Shown here: piece after piece, positions 33,539 through 43,899 of the stretch
How the letters are laid out: each line of letters begins with the position of its first letter
How positions within the stretch are numbered: position 1 is the stretch's first letter
From: Microstegium vimineum
Lineage: Eukaryota > Streptophyta > Magnoliopsida > Poales > Poaceae
Length of the DNA stretch: 64,000 bases
NCBI GenBank assembly: GCA_022036555.1
Contig: CM039130.1
Coordinates: 9,765,964 to 9,829,963, forward strand
Direction of reading: 5' to 3'
Notes under the pieces: model-generated
What the model saw: only the letters and a program-made list of their open reading frames with translations
Databases searched by the model: none
What the model was told of the DNA's origin: nothing
Translations under genes and position numbers: made by a program

Positions 33539-36500
33539 GTCACCCCTCGTCAGGTGCCCGTAGACACTCACTCACCTTTGGGAAACATCAGATGCACCCA
33601 CAGATGCAAGGATGTGAGCATTACCATTGAGGGACACACCTTTCTAGCTGATCTTACCTTACTACCCTCTGAAGGATTGGATGTTATCCTAGGAATGGAT
33701 TGGTTGACTCAGCACAAGGGTGTGATATCATGCTCACCCAGGTACGTGATGATCACACACCCGAGTGGCCAAGTGGTTCGATGTGAGCCCAGCAAGGGGA
33801 AAACTGTCTCTAGGTTGTGTACCCTTGATGCCAAGGAGCTAGAGGAAGTGCCAGTGGTATGTGAGTACCCGGATGTGTTTCCTGAGGAGTTGCTGGGAAT
33901 TCCACCGGATCCGGATGTCGAGTTCGTGATCGACCTCCTGCCAGGTACAGGCCCTATTGCTAAGAGGCCTTATCGCATGTCGGTGGATGAGTTGGGAGAG
34001 TTGAAGAAGTAGTTGAAAGAGCTGACAGAGAAGGGGTATATCAGGCCAAGTGCTTCCCCTTGGGGTTCCCTTGTGTTGTTTGTGAAGAAGAAGGATGGTT
34101 CCATGAGGATGTGTATTGACTACCGGAACCTGAATGCGCTCACAGTCAAGAACAAGTATCCGTTGCCTCGGATAGATGACTTGTTGGACTAGCTTAGGAA
34201 TGCTAAGTTCTTCTCCAAGATTGACCTTCGTTCTGGATACCACCAGATGAAGATCAGAAATGAGGACATTCCTAGGACAACTTTTGTCACAAGGTATGGG
34301 CAGTATGAGTTCACTGTGGTGTCTTTCGGTCTCACAAATGCCTCCGCATACTTCATGAATATGATGAACAAGGTGTTCATGAACGAGCTTGACAAGTTCG
34401 CGGTGGTGTTCATTGATGACATTCTAGTGTATTCAGCCACCGCAGAGGAGCATGAGCTTCACCTCAGAGCTGTGCTCGAGAAGCTAAGGCAAAACCAGCT
34501 GTATGCCAAGTTCAGCAAGTGTGAGTTTTGGCTTGAAGAAGTCGCCTTCTTGGGTCATGTACTCACCGCTGAGGGAGTTGCAGTGGACCCAGCCAAGATT
34601 GAGGCTGTGAAGGAGTGGGAACAACCCCACAGTGTGACTGATATTAGGAGTTTCTTAGGATTGGCGGGATACTACCGTCGGTTCATCGAGAACTTTTCCA
34701 AGATAGCCAAGCCCATGACCAACCTATTGAAGAAGACTAATGAGTTTGAGTGGACACCCGAGTGCGAATAGAGCTTCCAAACACTCAAAACGAAGCTCAC
34801 TACCACTCCAGTGCTAGCACTACCTGACATTGGGCAAGCCTTCGTCGTGTACTGTGATGCTTCGAGGCAAGGCTTAGGTTATGTCCTGATGCAACATGGA
34901 AGGTTTATCGCATATGCCTCTCGTCAGCTGAAAGAGCATGAGCAACGGTACCCGACCAACGATCTCGAGCTTGTAGCTGTTGTGCACGCTCTGAAGATTT
35001 GGAGGCACTACCTGATTGGGAACAAGTGCGAGATCTATACAGATCACAAGAGCCTGAAATACTTCTTCACTCAGGAAGATCTGAACATGAGGCAGCAAAG
35101 ATGTCTTGAGATGATCAAGGACTATGATTTGGAGATACTTTACCACCCTAGGAAAGCCAACGTAGTCGTTGACGCCCTAAGTCGCAAGAGCTACTGCCAC
35201 ACCATGATCACAAGTACCCTACCTCCAGAGTTGAACCGGGAATTGGAGGGTCTCTAGCTTGAGATAATACCCTCTAACCTGCTACACGAGCTTCGCATCC
35301 AGTATAATCTCACGGATCGGATACGCAAGCAACAACAGAAATGCCCAGAGGTGCGGGAAATCAGGGATCTGATGGGGCTAGGCAAATGCTCAGAGTTCAG
35401 GGAGGATGATCAGGGAACCATCTGGTACAAAACAAGGATCTGTGTCCCCACCGATCAAGCTTTGTGTGATGAGATCCTGTCTGAGGCACACGATTCCAAG
35501 TACTGTATCCACCCAGGGGGTGTCAAGATGTATGCTGACTTGAAGGGACATTTCTGCTGGAGAGGCATGAAAGCCGAAACCGCAAGCCATGTGGCTCGAT
35601 GCGATATCTGCAATCGAGTCAAAGCGGAGCACCAAAGACCCGCCGGGCTCTTGAAGCCGCTGGATGTTCCTGTCTGGAAGTGGGATAGCATTGCGATGGA
35701 CTTTATAGTCGGTTTGCCTCGATCACGAAAGGGGCACGACTCCATCTGGGTGATAGTCGACCGTTTGACTAAAGTGGCACACTTTGTCGCAGTCAAGACT
35801 GACTACCGTTCGGACAAGCTGGCAGATCTGTACATTGAGAACATGTTACGACTGCATGGGGCACCTACCAGCATCGTATCCGATCGGGGAACCCAGTTTG
35901 TGTCTCGGTTCTGGAAATCGGTTCACCAGGCTATTGGTACCCAGCTGGGCTATAGCACGGCATACCACCCTCAGACTGATGGTCAAACAGAAAGGGTGAA
36001 CCAGATCTTGGAGGACATGCTCCGAGCTTGTGTCTTGAAGTATGGCTCAGATTGGGAGAAATGCTTACCTCACGCAGAGTTCTCCTACAACAACAACTTT
36101 CAAGCTAGTCTCAAGATGTCTCCGTTCGAGGCCTTGTATGGGAGGCCTTGCAGAACCCCATTGATGTGGTCGGAACCTGGAGAAAGATCTTTCTTTGGCC
36201 CTGCAAAGATCAAGGATGCCGAAGAAGGGGTCGCTCAGGTGCGAGAAAACCTAAAGATCGCACAGAGTCGACAGAAGAGCTATGCCTATAAAAGAAGGAG
36301 AGACTTGGAGTTCAAAGTGGGGGACTTCGTGTATCTCAAAGTGTCACCACTTCGGAGCACCTCCCATTTCCACGTTAAAGGAAAGCTAGCACCAAGGTTT
36401 GTGGGGCCTTACCGCATCTGCGAGAGAATTGGCAGGTTAGCCTACAAGGTGGAGCTTCCGGAAGAACTCACGGGAGTGCACCCAGTGTTCCACGTGTCTC

Positions 36501-36751
36501 AGCTGCGTAAGTGCTTGAAGCTACGCAGTGAGCAGATCTCCTCTGAGGTTCTCGATCTGTAAGACACTCTGGAGTACAAGGAACACCCGGTTCTAATTCT
36601 TGATAGAGCCACCAAAGAAACCAGAAGCACCACAATACCCATGTGCAAGGTTTAGTGGAGCAACCACACTGAGTGTGAAGCCACTTGGGAGAAAGAGTCT
36701 GAGCTCCGGTTGTTGTACCCCTACCTCTTCGAAAGGTACGTCTCGCTTTAA
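33539..36751 (+). pseudogene. pol of the Tekay-like element: protease end, RT, RNase H, integrase, chromodomain
   Basis: One frame throughout, interrupted by stops at 34010 (TAG), 34190 (TAG), 34769 (TAG), 35255 (TAG), 36560 (TAA) and 36653 (TAG). Seen in order: protease flap region LDVILGMDWL; reverse transcriptase with MCIDYRNLN, SGYHQMKI and catalytic FIDDILVYS; RNase H with VYCDASRQGLGYV and YTDHKSLKYF; integrase zinc finger (H-x-H..C-x2-C, ARCDICNRVKAEHQ) and catalytic triad in AMDFIVGLP, SDRGTQF and DGQTERVNQ; GPY/F region (RFVGPYRI); and a C-terminal chromodomain (EYKEHPVLILDR...EATWEKES) that places it among chromoviruses. Every stop falls where relatives have glutamine. Without them the gene would be close to complete, so decay is mainly by point change. 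Confidence 0.85.
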
Positions 36752-36772
36752 ATCTCAGGACGAGATTCCAAT

Positions 36773-36785
36773 GAGGGGGAAGGAC
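36773..36785 (+). other. Polypurine tract of the Tekay-like element
   Basis: GAGGGGGAAGGAC directly precedes the TGTAACAACC start of the right LTR, the standard position for the plus-strand primer of reverse transcription. Confidence 0.75.
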
Positions 36786-37920
36786 TGTAACAACCTGAGT
36801 TTTCAAAAACACACAAAAATCAGAACTTTTTAAAATTGTCCTTGCATAGCCCATGATTGGTGTTTGCATGATAGGAAACCCCTGTGTTAGTTGCACAAGT
36901 AGATCCCAATAGTGCTAATTATAGTTTGCATAGCATATGATAAACTTAACCCTGATTTGCTTCTTATGGAGTTTTGAGTGATAACTATTTGAGCTAACTA
37001 ACTTGTTGGTTTTTAAAGATAAAAGAAAAGAGAAAAAGGAAAGGGATGGAGAGGGGCTAGGCCTGAAAGCCAAGCAGCCCAGCCTGCCAGCCCTTGCAGA
37101 CCAGCAGGCCGCCAGCCCTGCCGCGCAGCCCAGCAGCAGCACGGCCCAGCTATCGGCAAAGCCCACCCAACAGCAGCGGCCATTTCCCCCCTCCACCTAA
37201 GGACGCTGACGAGTGGGACCTGTGGAGCCCGCTTGTCATCCCCTACCTTTTCTCCCCGCTCTCTGCTTTTCCCCTCGGCGCGGAGCAGAGCAAGGCAGAG
37301 CGGTGCCGGAACCGCTCCTACCCGCACCTCCGCACTCGCGCGACCCCACCTGGAAGCCGCCTAAGCACCGCACGTCGCGCCTCCCCTTGAAGTCGTCCCC
37401 GCTCGGCGCCAAACATGACGCCGCACGGTGACGCCGCCCGCCTGTAGTGACGACGCCGCGACATAGCTCTTTTGACCGACGCCGTTCAAAATTGGACGTG
37501 CCTCGGCGCGCCTGAGCTCCCCCGCTCCCCCAAAACCCTAGCCGAGGCCCCTCGATCGCCCTACACGTGCCCCCTCCGCATCTCCTGCCGTCCGCTGCCG
37601 CCATGGTCGGGCCGATCCTATAAGAAGGGCAGAGCCCTCGCGCCGCGCCTCTCCCCAACCACCGCCGCCACCAGCGGCCACACATGCACCAAACCGCAGT
37701 GAGAGAGAAGGGAGAAGAGGAAGGAGGAAGAGAAGAGGAAGGAGCCGCCCTGGTGTCGCCGTCGGAGCTCGTCGGAAGAACCGCGACGTCGACTACGTCG
37801 GTGTAGCGGCTCGGCACGGCACGACACAACGTCACCTCGTCACAGCCCCGCCTCGCCCTGCATCGCTAGCCACCTTCACCGCCACCAACGGTGAGTTTGC
37901 TGCCACGCTCCCTGACCGAG
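36786..37920 (+). repeat. Right LTR of the Tekay-like element, first part
   Basis: Begins TGTAACAACCTGAGTTTT right after the polypurine tract. It holds GC-rich sequence and a possible TATA box (CCTATAAGA, near 37617-37625). It is interrupted at 37920 by copia element B; CCGAG at 37916-37920 is the left target duplication. Confidence 0.7.
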
Positions 37921-39868
37921 TGAAAGGTCTAGATATGGCTAGAGGGGGGGGGGTGAATAGCCTATTAAAATTTTCTACAACAACACTTAGACAAACTTGT
38001 TAGAATAAAACACAACGTAAACTAAGTTTGCGCTACCACTAATGTTAGGCAAGCCACCTACTAATTCTAGTTACTAGCAAGATAACCTATGTCACACACA
38101 AGAGCTAGAGAACTAGAGCTACAAGACTAAGCTACACAAGCTAAGCTAGAATCTCTACTTTGCAAGAATGTAAGAATGTAAGTACAAAGCTAGAGTTAGA
38201 AAGGTTATACCGCTGCGGAGAGAATATCAATCAAATAATGGATGACCAATCTATCACAAGATGAATCCTCGGTAGAGAGACAATGAGACACAATATTTTT
38301 TACCGAGGTTCACTTGTTTGCCAACAAGCTAATCCTTGTTGTAGCGATTCACCTACTTGGAGGTTCACGTGCTAATTGGCATCACACGCCAAACCCGTCA
38401 CCGGGTGCCGCAAAACCAACACAAGATAGGGATCCACAAGCTACGAGCAATCCACTAGAGATACCTTTTGCGAACTCCCGCGGGGAAGGTTCAAGAACCC
38501 CTCACAATCCACCGATCGGAGCCGGAGACAAACACCTTCCTCCGCTCAACGATCCTCGTCGCTCCAAGCCATCTAGGAGGTGGCAATCTCCAAGAATAAC
38601 AAGAACTTCCGCGACGATGACGATCAACATGTGCCACTAGTATGCAATCAATCAAGCAATGCACTTGGTTCACTCAATCTCTCATGAAATTAGCAAGTGT
38701 ATCAAAGAGATGAGTGGTGGAGGCTCTCACAAATGAGCACTAGTGTGTGAGTGATGAAAAATGTGCAAGAGCTACCCCAAAGGGCCGGCCATACAACTAT
38801 ATATAGCCCACACAAACACACTAGCCGTTTCCACCCACTTTTCACTTCTCTGCGTGCCTCCGGACGCACTTTTCACAGGGGGTCCGGACCATCATCTGTG
38901 TCCGGATCCACCATCAGCCGAGAGCCAACGGCTCTGAGAAGAACTCCGGACGCGGCCTCCGGACGCGCGTAACGCGTCGTCCGGACCATGCCACATGCGT
39001 CCGGTCAGCCTCCCATTCAAACAGCCACTTCGCGCTCGCGCCACAGACAGCCACGTGGCTCCGGACGCACGCAACAGTGCGGGTCCAGACCAACGCCTCT
39101 AGGGCCCGAAAATAAATTCCAGAGAACCCGAGAGGTCTTTTCTCATTTCTTCACCTCCGGACGCATGTCCGGATCCCTGTCCGGACCATCGCCAGCGTCC
39201 GGATCGGTTTACACAGAAACCACAGAGAGCTCGAGGACTCCGGATGCACGTCCGAAGCCCTGCGTCCGTACCTCAACCAACGTCCGGACTCCTCTCCTCA
39301 GCCGAGCCAGGCTAGGGTATGCCTCCGGACCCATCTCTGATGGTCTGGACTGACCACACACCCTGCGTTCGGACCTCTGTCCGAAGCTCTTTTGAACTGC
39401 CAAGCACTTCTCCAACTTCTCTAAGCTTTCAAGAGCTAACACTAAGTGATCTCAACACTTGTGCACATGTGTTAGCTTTTAGTTCGCATTTATCTTGGAA
39501 TTAGTTGGTTGTTTCACTAGTTCAATTGATTTTAGATGCAATGCAACGAACCTAATGGCACATGATAACCGTAATCAAACACGTGAGCTCCCTTCTTGAT
39601 AGTACGACTATCTATCCTAAATGTGATCACACCCTCTATGGTGTCTTGATCACCAAACCGAAAATGGATTCCTATTTCACCTTTGCCTTGAATCCTTTTC
39701 CACCTTCCTTTGCACCACCATGCTAGAACATTGCCATCATCACCTTTGATTCATTAACTCCATCACATGGCATGTACCAACCTATCTCATGATTCACACT
39801 TAGAGATCAAGGTTAGTACTTAGGTAGGTTTCATCAATTACTCAAAACCAAACACATGGGGACTCTCA
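37921..39868 (-). repeat. 3' LTR of copia element B
   Basis: On minus it begins TGAGAGTCCCC and ends GACCTTTCA. Positions 38850-39400 hold more than a dozen TCCGGAC/GTCCGGA words. The whole LTR matches 59937-61867 apart from scattered substitutions and short indels. Confidence 0.9.
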
Positions 39869-39882
39869 ATCTCCCCCTTTTT
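39869..39882 (-). other. Polypurine tract of copia element B
   Basis: On minus, AAAAAGGGGGAGAT lies directly before the TGAGAG start of the 3' LTR. Confidence 0.75.
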
Positions 39883-40920
39883 GGTAATTGATGACAACCT
39901 TTCCATAAAGATATGAAATATAATCATTTTGAACTTGAGTTGCTTGTCCAAGCATTTTGATCAAAGATTTTAAATTTTAGACAAGTCACACAAATTCGGC
40001 TTGGTAGTTATTAGCTCCCCCGACATATGTGCCTCTAGAGTTTGGTTCAAGTTTAGCACATATGCATAGATAAACAATGTGGGAGAGTAAATATCTACCA
40101 AATGATGCTAAGGTTTAAGAGTATACCTTTGAAGCGTGATACCATCGGAGTGCGGAATTTTAAATCACCCTTAGCACCATAATTAGCTCGACACCACTTG
40201 AAAATACAACCACTTGAAGAACACATGTGAGTCTAAGCTAAAAACCTATGCATGCTAGTTGATCAATCATCATTCAATTTACATCACTAGCAAACACCAC
40301 TCATTCAATCATCATTCACTTGTTCATGAGCTTGCTCCCCCTATTTGTGTGTTCTCTTTCAAAATTGATTTTTCATTTTCTCCCCTTTATCTTTCATTTT
40401 CTCCCCATATATCACCCCTCTTTGGTCAATTTTATATCTTTTCCATAATTTATCCCCCTTTGTCATCCAATTGACACAAAAAGGTGGTACCGATTATAGA
40501 TATTCAAGTTTTACTCCCCTTAGTGTGAGATAGGGTGAAAGATTTTCAACTTTGGTTTGAACTAAGCTACTTGCCCAAGATATATAATTCGGTTTAAACC
40601 ATAGATAAGCTTGTTCACACATGCTAAGATGGTTATCTTGCCTATGTTGAATTAAACACTTAAGCTCATAGACATAGATCAAACACTAGGATTGCAAGCC
40701 CATCAACATGTCATATGCTACCACTAGATCATATCAAGTCATGGAAGCTATAGTGGCACCATATAAGCATCAAAAACATTTGGTTTTCATGAATGAGCCT
40801 AGAATCATGAGTGATGTCTATATGCTCTACACAAGTCCTAGCAAAGTATGCATGAATGCTTTCAATCAACTTGTACCTTGCTTTGTTGGAGTAGAGGCAT
40901 GTCATATAAGTGGGGGTACA

Positions 40921-42491
40921 TCAACTCATGTTGGAGAAATCAAGTATGTTCAACTCATTCCTTAGCTTGCAAAACCTTTTCTCATCTAGTGGCTTGGTGA
41001 AGATATCGACCAATTGATCTTCGGTGCCCACACTCTCTATTGTAATGTCCCCTTTCAATTGATGATCTCTAATGAAATGGTGGCGGACATCAATATGCTT
41101 TGTTCTTGAGTGTTGAACCGGGTTCTTGGTTAGCTTGATTGCACTTTCATTATCACATAGCAATGGCACCTTCTTGAATTTGACTCCAAAATCATTCAAA
41201 GTAGCTTTCATCCAAAGTATTTGTGCACAACAACTCCCCGCACTAATGTATTCGTCTTCGGCGGTAGAGAGTGTCACACTATTTTGCTTCTTTGATGACC
41301 ATGAGACAAGTGATCTTCCAAGCAATTGACATGTGCCCTATGTGCTCTTCCTTTCTATTTTGCAACCCGCATAATCCAAGTCGGAGTATCCAATTAACTC
41401 AAAGTTTGATCCTTTAGGATACCACAACCCGACATTTGGTGTATGCTTCAAGTATCTCAATATCCTCTTTGTGGCCTTCAAATGACTCTCTCTAGGAGAT
41501 GCTTGAAATCTTGCACACATGCATACACTAAACATGACATCCGGTCTTGATGCGGTCACATAGAGCAAGCTACCAATCATTGATCTATATAGCTTTTGAT
41601 CTACCATGTTGCCACTAGCATCATCATCTAAATTTCCATTTGTTCCCGTGGGTGTACTAATAGACTTTGCTTCATCTAGATTGAACTTCTTGAGCATGTC
41701 CTTGATGTACTTGCCTTGACTAACAAAAGTCCCATTGTTCATTTATTTGACTTGAAGACCAAGGAAGTAGCTAAGCTCTCCAAGCATAAACATCTCAAAC
41801 TCATTAGCCATCATGTTGCCAAATTCTTCACAAAACTCTTGATTGGTTGATCCAAATATAATGTCATCAACATAGATTTGCAACACAAACAAGTCCTTCC
41901 CAATCTTCTTGGTGAATAAGGTAGTGTCAACCTTGCCCATAATGAATCCCTTAGAGAGGAGAAAGTCCCTCTACCTCTCATACCATGCTCTAGGTGCTTG
42001 CTTCAAGCCATATAATGCCTTTCTTAGCTTGTACACATGGTTGGGTTTCTTGTCATCTTCAAAACCGGGTGGTTGCTCAACATATACCAATTCATTGATG
42101 TACCCACTGAGAAATGCACTCTTCACATCCATTTGATAGAGCTTGATGTTGTGAGCACAAGCATAAGCCAATAGAATCCTTATTGCTTCTAGCCTTGCCA
42201 CCGGTGCATATGTTTCTCCAAAGTCAAGACCCTCTAATTGAGTGTACCCTTGTGCAACTAGTCTTGCTTTGTTTCTCACCACTATGCCATCTTGATCTTG
42301 TTTGTTGCGAAAGACCCATCTTGTGCCAATAGCATTGTGATTCTTAGGTCTCTCAACTAGTTCCCAAACTTGATTTCTAGTAAAGTTGTTGAGTTCTTCA
42401 TGCATAGCATTCACCCAATCAATATCTTGCAAAGCTTCTTCAATCTTGGTTGGCTCAATGGATGATACAAATGAGTAATGTTCACAAAATG
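40921..42491 (-). pseudogene. Reverse transcriptase and RNase H part of copia element B
   Basis: One frame from the insertion point of C to a stop at 40921-40923, with in-frame stops at about 41968 (TAG), 41743 (TAA) and 41335 (TAG). Motifs: WVFRNKQDQDG, RLVAQGYTQ, the RT core APVARLEAIR and QMDVKSAFL, KALYGLKQAPRAWYE, catalytic YVDDIIFGS, GELSYFLGLQ, then the RNase H stretch SRPDVMFSV, YSDLDYAG, STAEDEYIS (usual form STAEAEYI) and RTKHIDVRHHFI. The upstream half of the gene (integrase, gag) continues at 56195 on the far side of insertion C. Confidence 0.87.
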
Positions 42492-42496
42492 AAGCC

Positions 42497-42553
42497 TGTC
42501 GGTGTCTAAAATGGCGGGGTCTAGACAACCAACGAGTAAATTTCTAAGCGTGA
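42497..42553 (-). repeat. Residual end of the 3' LTR of element C
   Basis: Matches 46956-47012 (GTATAAAATGGCGGGGTCTA-type sequence through GAGTAAATTTCTAAG) and then passes abruptly into the antisense ORF. About 1130 bp of LTR, the polypurine tract and the start of the antisense ORF are therefore deleted. Confidence 0.7.
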
Positions 42554-43332
42554 CAAGGATCGGGCGAGAGCGTGACGGGCTCACGCTGATGCCGAGGTCG
42601 TCCGCAAGATGCTGGCGGACGAGCGCAATGCTGAGGCAGAGGCGCGGCGTCGGGCCGTCTCGGCGTTGGACTCCATGGAGGAGGAGCGCAACACCATGCG
42701 GTTCCAGCACGACAACAACTGCTGGAAACGTGACGACACCATGGCCCGCTTGGAGGATCTCTCGGCTCGGGCACAGGAGCGCAGCTTCGAAGCCGATCGG
42801 AGGATCCTTGCATTCTCCACCCAGGTCAGCGAGCTGACGACGGCCGCCTCACAGCTCCATGAGACGGTCCATGACCTGGAAATGGAGAATGGAGGTACGT
42901 TGCCCTCCTCTGTCCATTTGTCCTGGTGTGATGTACCTTTTTGCTTGAAGGTTGAGTCTTCCTTCTTGTCGTCCCAGAGCTACGTGCTGGTGCGCAGGAG
43001 TCGCAAGCGTTGCGCGAGGCCGTGCACGGCATGTGTGACCTCTTCGGCGTGCCAGCCATCGAGGGTGGTCCGGAGGCGGCCAGGACCCGCATCGGCCTGC
43101 TCTGGGAGCGAGGCCAAGCGCGGATCCGGGAGGCACTGCGCATCGGGGTCCATCGCACGATGGCGATCGCCGCCTGCCTCTACGATACGGTGACTCCTAC
43201 GCTCGTCAGCGAGGTTACCCCTTGGAGGCCCCGGAGGATCTGCTCGACCGGATTGAAGCCGCCGCAGAGGAGCCCGCGACGACCCTGGCCGCGAAGCTCG
43301 AAGACGAAGTGTTTCCGCCGCCGGAAGAGTGA
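42554..43332 (+). pseudogene. Additional ORF (aORF) of element C, antisense to gag, with an intron
   Basis: Exon 1 (to 42894) encodes a charged, alpha-helical, coiled-coil-like segment (MLADERNAEAEARRRAV, LHETVHDLEMENG). A GT donor at 42895 and an AG acceptor ending at 42977 join in frame to exon 2: LRAGAQESQALREAVHGMCD, then a domain with RTRIGLLWERGQARIREALR. A one-base loss near 43188 shifts the frame; the expected continuation GYPLEAPEDLLDRIEAAAEE is read in the next frame and ends with TGA at 43330. The N-terminus is lost in the deletion next to the LTR remnant. Similar coiled-coil proteins are encoded by extra ORFs of grass Tat-lineage elements; their function is not known. Confidence 0.6.
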
Positions 43333-43899
43333 CCCTGCGTGGTCAGTGATCAGGGCCGAGTGCCCTTGTAACAAACAATTTAGGTTATCCTCGGTACGAT
43401 GCGCCCTGGTGGGCTTTTGGACAAATTTCTATTGCTCCTTAGCGAGCTTGCTCTTAAGTTTGCTTGTTTTCTAGTTTCCGCGTCTTTCCTGTTTTGTCCT
43501 ACTTGCTTTGCCTTTCCTGATAAGAGATTCGATCTGCTCGGATGGGCAATCGGTGGAAGTACTTGGCTCCGGGGAGACAGAGTACTTCACGGCCCGTTGC
43601 CGCGGTCCGGTGAGACTTTCTCCCTTGGTCGGGGAAAAGGCGCGGATGTTTTGCGTGCAAAAGTTTTTGGAGAGAAAAAGCAGGGGGTTCCCCCCTTCCC
43701 AGCCCCGAGCGAGGTGCGCTCTGGCGCGCGCCGGGAGTGCACCTTGCTAAGCGATTGATCCGAGAGTTCCCCAGTTTTTATTCCTCGAACTATTTGCTTA
43801 TAGAAGATTACATGCGTATGTACAATGTGCTGGAATACTTAGTAAAGGTAGATAAACGACATAGCTGTTGGTGCTATGGGCGTCCGAGCTCCTCGCGCT
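43333..43899. other. Spacer of element C between aORF and protease
   Basis: No frame on either strand with recognisable motifs. It probably contains the 3' UTR of the antisense ORF (plus strand) and the end of the gag-protease unit (minus strand). This is where reverse transcriptase would start in a complete element. Confidence 0.4.

Noticed and set aside
37236..37835. Minus-strand frame of 199 codons
   Set aside because: In the GC-rich part of the right LTR, no motif, same composition effect.
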